From assembly GCA_002382645.1 (NCBI GenBank), contig DFYP01000162.1:1-8350 (forward strand): 8,350 nt of DNA, in the 5' to 3' direction. The notes beneath the pieces are model-generated. The model was not told where the DNA came from. It was given only the letters and a program-made list of their open reading frames with translations, and did no database searches. This DNA comes from Desulfovibrio sp. UBA4079 (GTDB lineage Bacteria > Desulfobacterota > Desulfovibrionia > Desulfovibrionales > Desulfovibrionaceae). Positions 7,062 through 8,350 of this stretch are shown piece by piece (positions within the stretch are counted from its first letter, which is position 1; every line of letters begins with the position of its first letter). The position numbers were made by a program, and so were the translations under genes.

Positions 7062-7076
7062 GCCGCGGCCCGCGGC
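7062..7076 (+). repeat. GC-only inverted repeat in the thioesterase leader
   Basis: GCCGCGG (7062-7068) and CCGCGGC (7070-7076) are perfect inverted arms around one base. In RNA a 5-bp stem with a 5-nt loop could form directly upstream of the ribosome site at 7079. In DNA of this GC content such a repeat can arise by chance. Confidence 0.3.
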
Positions 7077-7078
7077 CC

Positions 7079-7084
7079 GGAGGT
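7079..7084 (+). promoter_or_regulatory. Strong ribosome binding site of the thioesterase gene
   Basis: GGAGGT, a full match to the anti-Shine-Dalgarno, lies 4 nt before ATG 7089. It fixes the start and excludes the longer frame beginning at 7026. Confidence 0.75.
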
Positions 7085-7088
7085 CTCC

Positions 7089-7508
7089 ATGGATTTCGCC
7101 CTGCTCAAACGCCTCGCCGAAGAGGACATCCCCTTCAACAAGCTCCTGGGCATCCAGGTGCTGGAATTCTCCGAGGGCCTGGCCCGCATGCGCCTGCCGT
7201 TCAGGCCCGAGCTCGTCGGCGACACGCGGCGGCCCGCCCTGCACGGCGGGGTCCTCTCCACCCTGGCGGACCTCTGCGGCGGGTTCGCGGTCTGGACCCG
7301 CTGCCGCCTGGACGACCGCCTGGCCACCATCGACCTGGGCGTGGACTATCTGCGCCCGGCCCCGGCCGCGCCCCTCATCGCCGAGGGCACGGTGCGCCTG
7401 CTGGGCAACCGCGTGGGCAACGCCCAGGTCATTGTCTGGTCCGAGGGCGCGCCGGACGAGCACCTGGCCGTGGGCCGGGCCGTGTACAACATCCGGCGCG
7501 GAAAATGA
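7089..7508 (+). CDS. Hotdog-fold thioesterase, PaaI family
   Basis: A 139-residue protein of the PaaI/YbgC-like hotdog superfamily, which hydrolyses acyl-CoA (or acyl-carrier) thioesters as small homo-oligomers in the cytoplasm. Visible signatures are NKLLGIQVLEFSEGLARMRLP in the first strands, then the HGG turn (H52-G54) leading into the central helix VLSTLADLCGGFAV with D61, the position of the acidic catalytic residue in PaaI enzymes. GVDYLRPAP and a closing strand NAQVIVW match the later strands of the fold. Length is normal for the family. The natural substrate cannot be deduced; no phenylacetate or fatty-acid genes are nearby. It has its own promoter-like element and a strong ribosome site, so it may be transcribed separately from cbiA upstream. 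The family call is firm, the substrate unknown. Confidence 0.85.
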   Translation: MDFALLKRLAEEDIPFNKLLGIQVLEFSEGLARMRLPFRPELVGDTRRPALHGGVLSTLADLCGGFAVWTRCRLDDRLATIDLGVDYLRPAPAAPLIAEGTVRLLGNRVGNAQVIVWSEGAPDEHLAVGRAVYNIRRGK

Positions 7509-7513
7509 GCCTG

Positions 7514-7542
7514 TTGCGGGCGGCCAGGCTCCGCGCTAGGCT
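7514..7542 (+). promoter_or_regulatory. Promoter of mgtC-like gene (TTGCGG-17-TAGGCT)
   Basis: TTGCGG (7514-7519) and TAGGCT (7537-7542), again 17 nt apart, begin 5 nt after the thioesterase stop. Twenty-four of 30 positions match the element at 7026-7055. The predicted start near 7549 leaves a leader of only about 15 nt, so no leader-based control of the kind known for Salmonella mgtC fits here. Confidence 0.62.
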
Positions 7543-7552
7543 GGCGCCCACA

Positions 7553-7557
7553 AGGAG
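7553..7557 (+). promoter_or_regulatory. Ribosome binding site of the mgtC-like gene
   Basis: AGGAG lies 6 nt before ATG 7564, an ideal arrangement that fixes the start. Confidence 0.7.
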
Positions 7558-7563
7558 AGCGCC

Positions 7564-8268
7564 ATGACCATCACCTTCCCCCCGCTGCTCATGGCCGCCA
7601 AGCTGCTTCTGGCCGCCGTGCTGGGGGGCCTCATCGGCTTCGAGCGCGAGACCCACGGACAGTCCGCGGGGTTCCGGACCATGCTCCTGGTGGGCCTGGG
7701 CTCCTGCCTCATGATGCTCCTCTCCGTGCATCTCCAGGACATGTTCGCGCACCTCACGGCCGAGTCCTCGGTGCGCCTGGACCCCGGGCGCATCGCCTCC
7801 TACGCCATCGCCAGCATGGGCTTTCTCGGCGGCGGAGCCATCCTCAAGGGCCGGGGCACGGTGCGCGGCCTGACCACGGCCGCCGGGCTCTGGCTGGTCA
7901 CGGGCATCGGCCTGGCCGTGGGCGCGGGCCTGTACCTGCCGGCCCTGCTGGCCACGGGATTGAGCCTCGTGGTGCTGTACAACTTCCGGCGCTTCAAGCA
8001 CCTCCTGCCGCGCCACGAGTACACCCTGCTCTCCGTGACCTGCTGCTGCGACAACAAGCCCCTCAAGCAGATCAAGGAGATCCTGGCCGAGCACGAGCAC
8101 GTGAGCGTGCTGTTCACCAACTTCCGGCAGAACCTGATCACCCGCCAGGTGACCTACACCCTGCGCCTGACCACCCGCCACACCACGGCCTGGGGCAAGA
8201 TCGTCACCCGGCTCCAGGACCTGGAGGGCGTGGAAGAGCTGAGCTGGAGCGAATCCGACGTGCCGTGA
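7564..8268 (+). CDS. MgtC/SapB-family inner-membrane protein
   Basis: A 234-residue integral membrane protein of the MgtC/SapB family. The N-terminal two-thirds is hydrophobic, with segments at about 8-26, 37-55, 78-95, 102-118 and 122-140. The family signatures are complete: GGLIGFERE (21-29) followed by GQSAGFRTMLLVGLGSCL; DPGRIASYAIASMGFLGGGAIL (73-94); and VRGLTTAAGLWL (100-111). Residues about 152-230 form a soluble tail of the kind that adopts an ACT-like fold in long MgtC members. MgtC itself helps Salmonella and Mycobacterium survive low magnesium and inside macrophages and modulates F-type ATP synthase; in environmental bacteria the role is largely undefined, so a magnesium or virulence function should not be assumed. 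The tail opens with three consecutive cysteines (160-162), which is unusual. dinB starts 17 nt downstream and may be co-transcribed. Confidence 0.9.
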   Translation: MTITFPPLLMAAKLLLAAVLGGLIGFERETHGQSAGFRTMLLVGLGSCLMMLLSVHLQDMFAHLTAESSVRLDPGRIASYAIASMGFLGGGAILKGRGTVRGLTTAAGLWLVTGIGLAVGAGLYLPALLATGLSLVVLYNFRRFKHLLPRHEYTLLSVTCCCDNKPLKQIKEILAEHEHVSVLFTNFRQNLITRQVTYTLRLTTRHTTAWGKIVTRLQDLEGVEELSWSESDVP

Positions 8269-8285
8269 GGCCCGGGGCGGCCGCC

Positions 8286-8350
8286 ATGCAGACCTGGATC
8301 ATGCACCTGGACATGGACGCCTTTTTCGCGTCCGTGGAGATCCTGGACAA
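8286..8350 (+). CDS. dinB: DNA polymerase IV (Y family), 5' end only
   Basis: Twenty-one codons are present before the window ends. They read M-Q-T-W-I-M-H-L-D-M-D-A-F-F-A-S-V-E-I-L-D. The HLDMDAFFASVE core is the hallmark N-terminus of DinB/Pol IV: the first Asp binds the catalytic metal and the FF pair lies near the steric gate of this error-prone translesion polymerase. The ATG at 8286 has a G-rich but imperfect ribosome site (8274-8280); an in-frame ATG at 8301 is an alternative with less support. UmuC and Rev1 share part of the motif, but the HLDMDAFFASVE form is most like DinB. No LexA-type box is visible in the 17-nt gap, so SOS control, if any, must act further upstream. Confidence 0.88.
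   Translation, partial: MQTWIMHLDMDAFFASVEILD

Noticed and set aside
7026..7088. Longer start for the thioesterase at TTG 7026
   Set aside because: The TTG is the first triplet of the -35 hexamer, and a GGAGGT site directly precedes ATG 7089, where the hotdog homology begins.
5577..7463. A 628-codon minus-strand open frame opposite cbiA and the thioesterase
   Set aside because: Low-complexity Gly/Gln/Arg/Val-rich product with no recognisable family, directly opposite two well-supported genes; a GC-driven shadow.

Overview
The window is very GC-rich (about 70% by eye) and densely packed. All eight genes lie on the + strand, seven of them essentially complete apart from a truncated first gene, plus the first 65 bases of an eighth. 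The best guess for the host is a high-GC member of the Desulfovibrionales (sulfate-reducing Desulfobacterota). This rests on remembered resemblance of the TPR protein at 4895-5641 to a conserved Desulfovibrio protein, and on the lone CbiA and the membrane c-di-GMP enzyme; no search was run.

Layout. 1-407 is the 3' end of a SpoU/TrmJ-type RNA methyltransferase. 408-562 is the only sizeable intergenic region; it is markedly AT-richer than its surroundings and holds a TATAAT promoter-like element with a short dyad at the expected transcription start. 563-1858 is a secreted type I periplasmic binding protein of the branched-chain amino acid family, with no ABC permease or ATPase beside it. It overlaps directly (GTGA junction) a 988-residue membrane protein (1855-4821) with a periplasmic sensor, HAMP, two PAS, GGDEF and EAL domains, and with every catalytic signature I could check intact. 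4895-5641 is a cytoplasmic TPR protein, followed after 16 nt by cbiA (5658-7019). A hotdog thioesterase (7089-7508) and an MgtC/SapB membrane protein (7564-8268) each have their own promoter-like element. dinB (DNA polymerase IV) begins at 8286 and runs off the end.

How the genes may work together. The strongest functional unit is 563-4821: a soluble binding protein translationally coupled to a transmembrane cyclic-di-GMP synthase/hydrolase. This suggests a two-protein receptor in which a periplasmic ligand (amino acid, amide, polyamine or similar) is sensed through the binding protein and changes c-di-GMP, as in the known NspS-MbaA and LuxP-LuxQ arrangements. The remaining genes look like ordinary housekeeping or accessory functions placed next to one another.

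Regulatory structure. The thioesterase and mgtC genes carry near-identical promoter-like elements (TTGCGG, 17 nt, TAGGCT; 24 of 30 positions identical), each starting only 5-6 nt after the stop codon of the preceding gene. No convincing intrinsic terminator is visible anywhere, so read-through between genes is likely. I see no rRNA, tRNA, CRISPR array, insertion sequence or phage gene.
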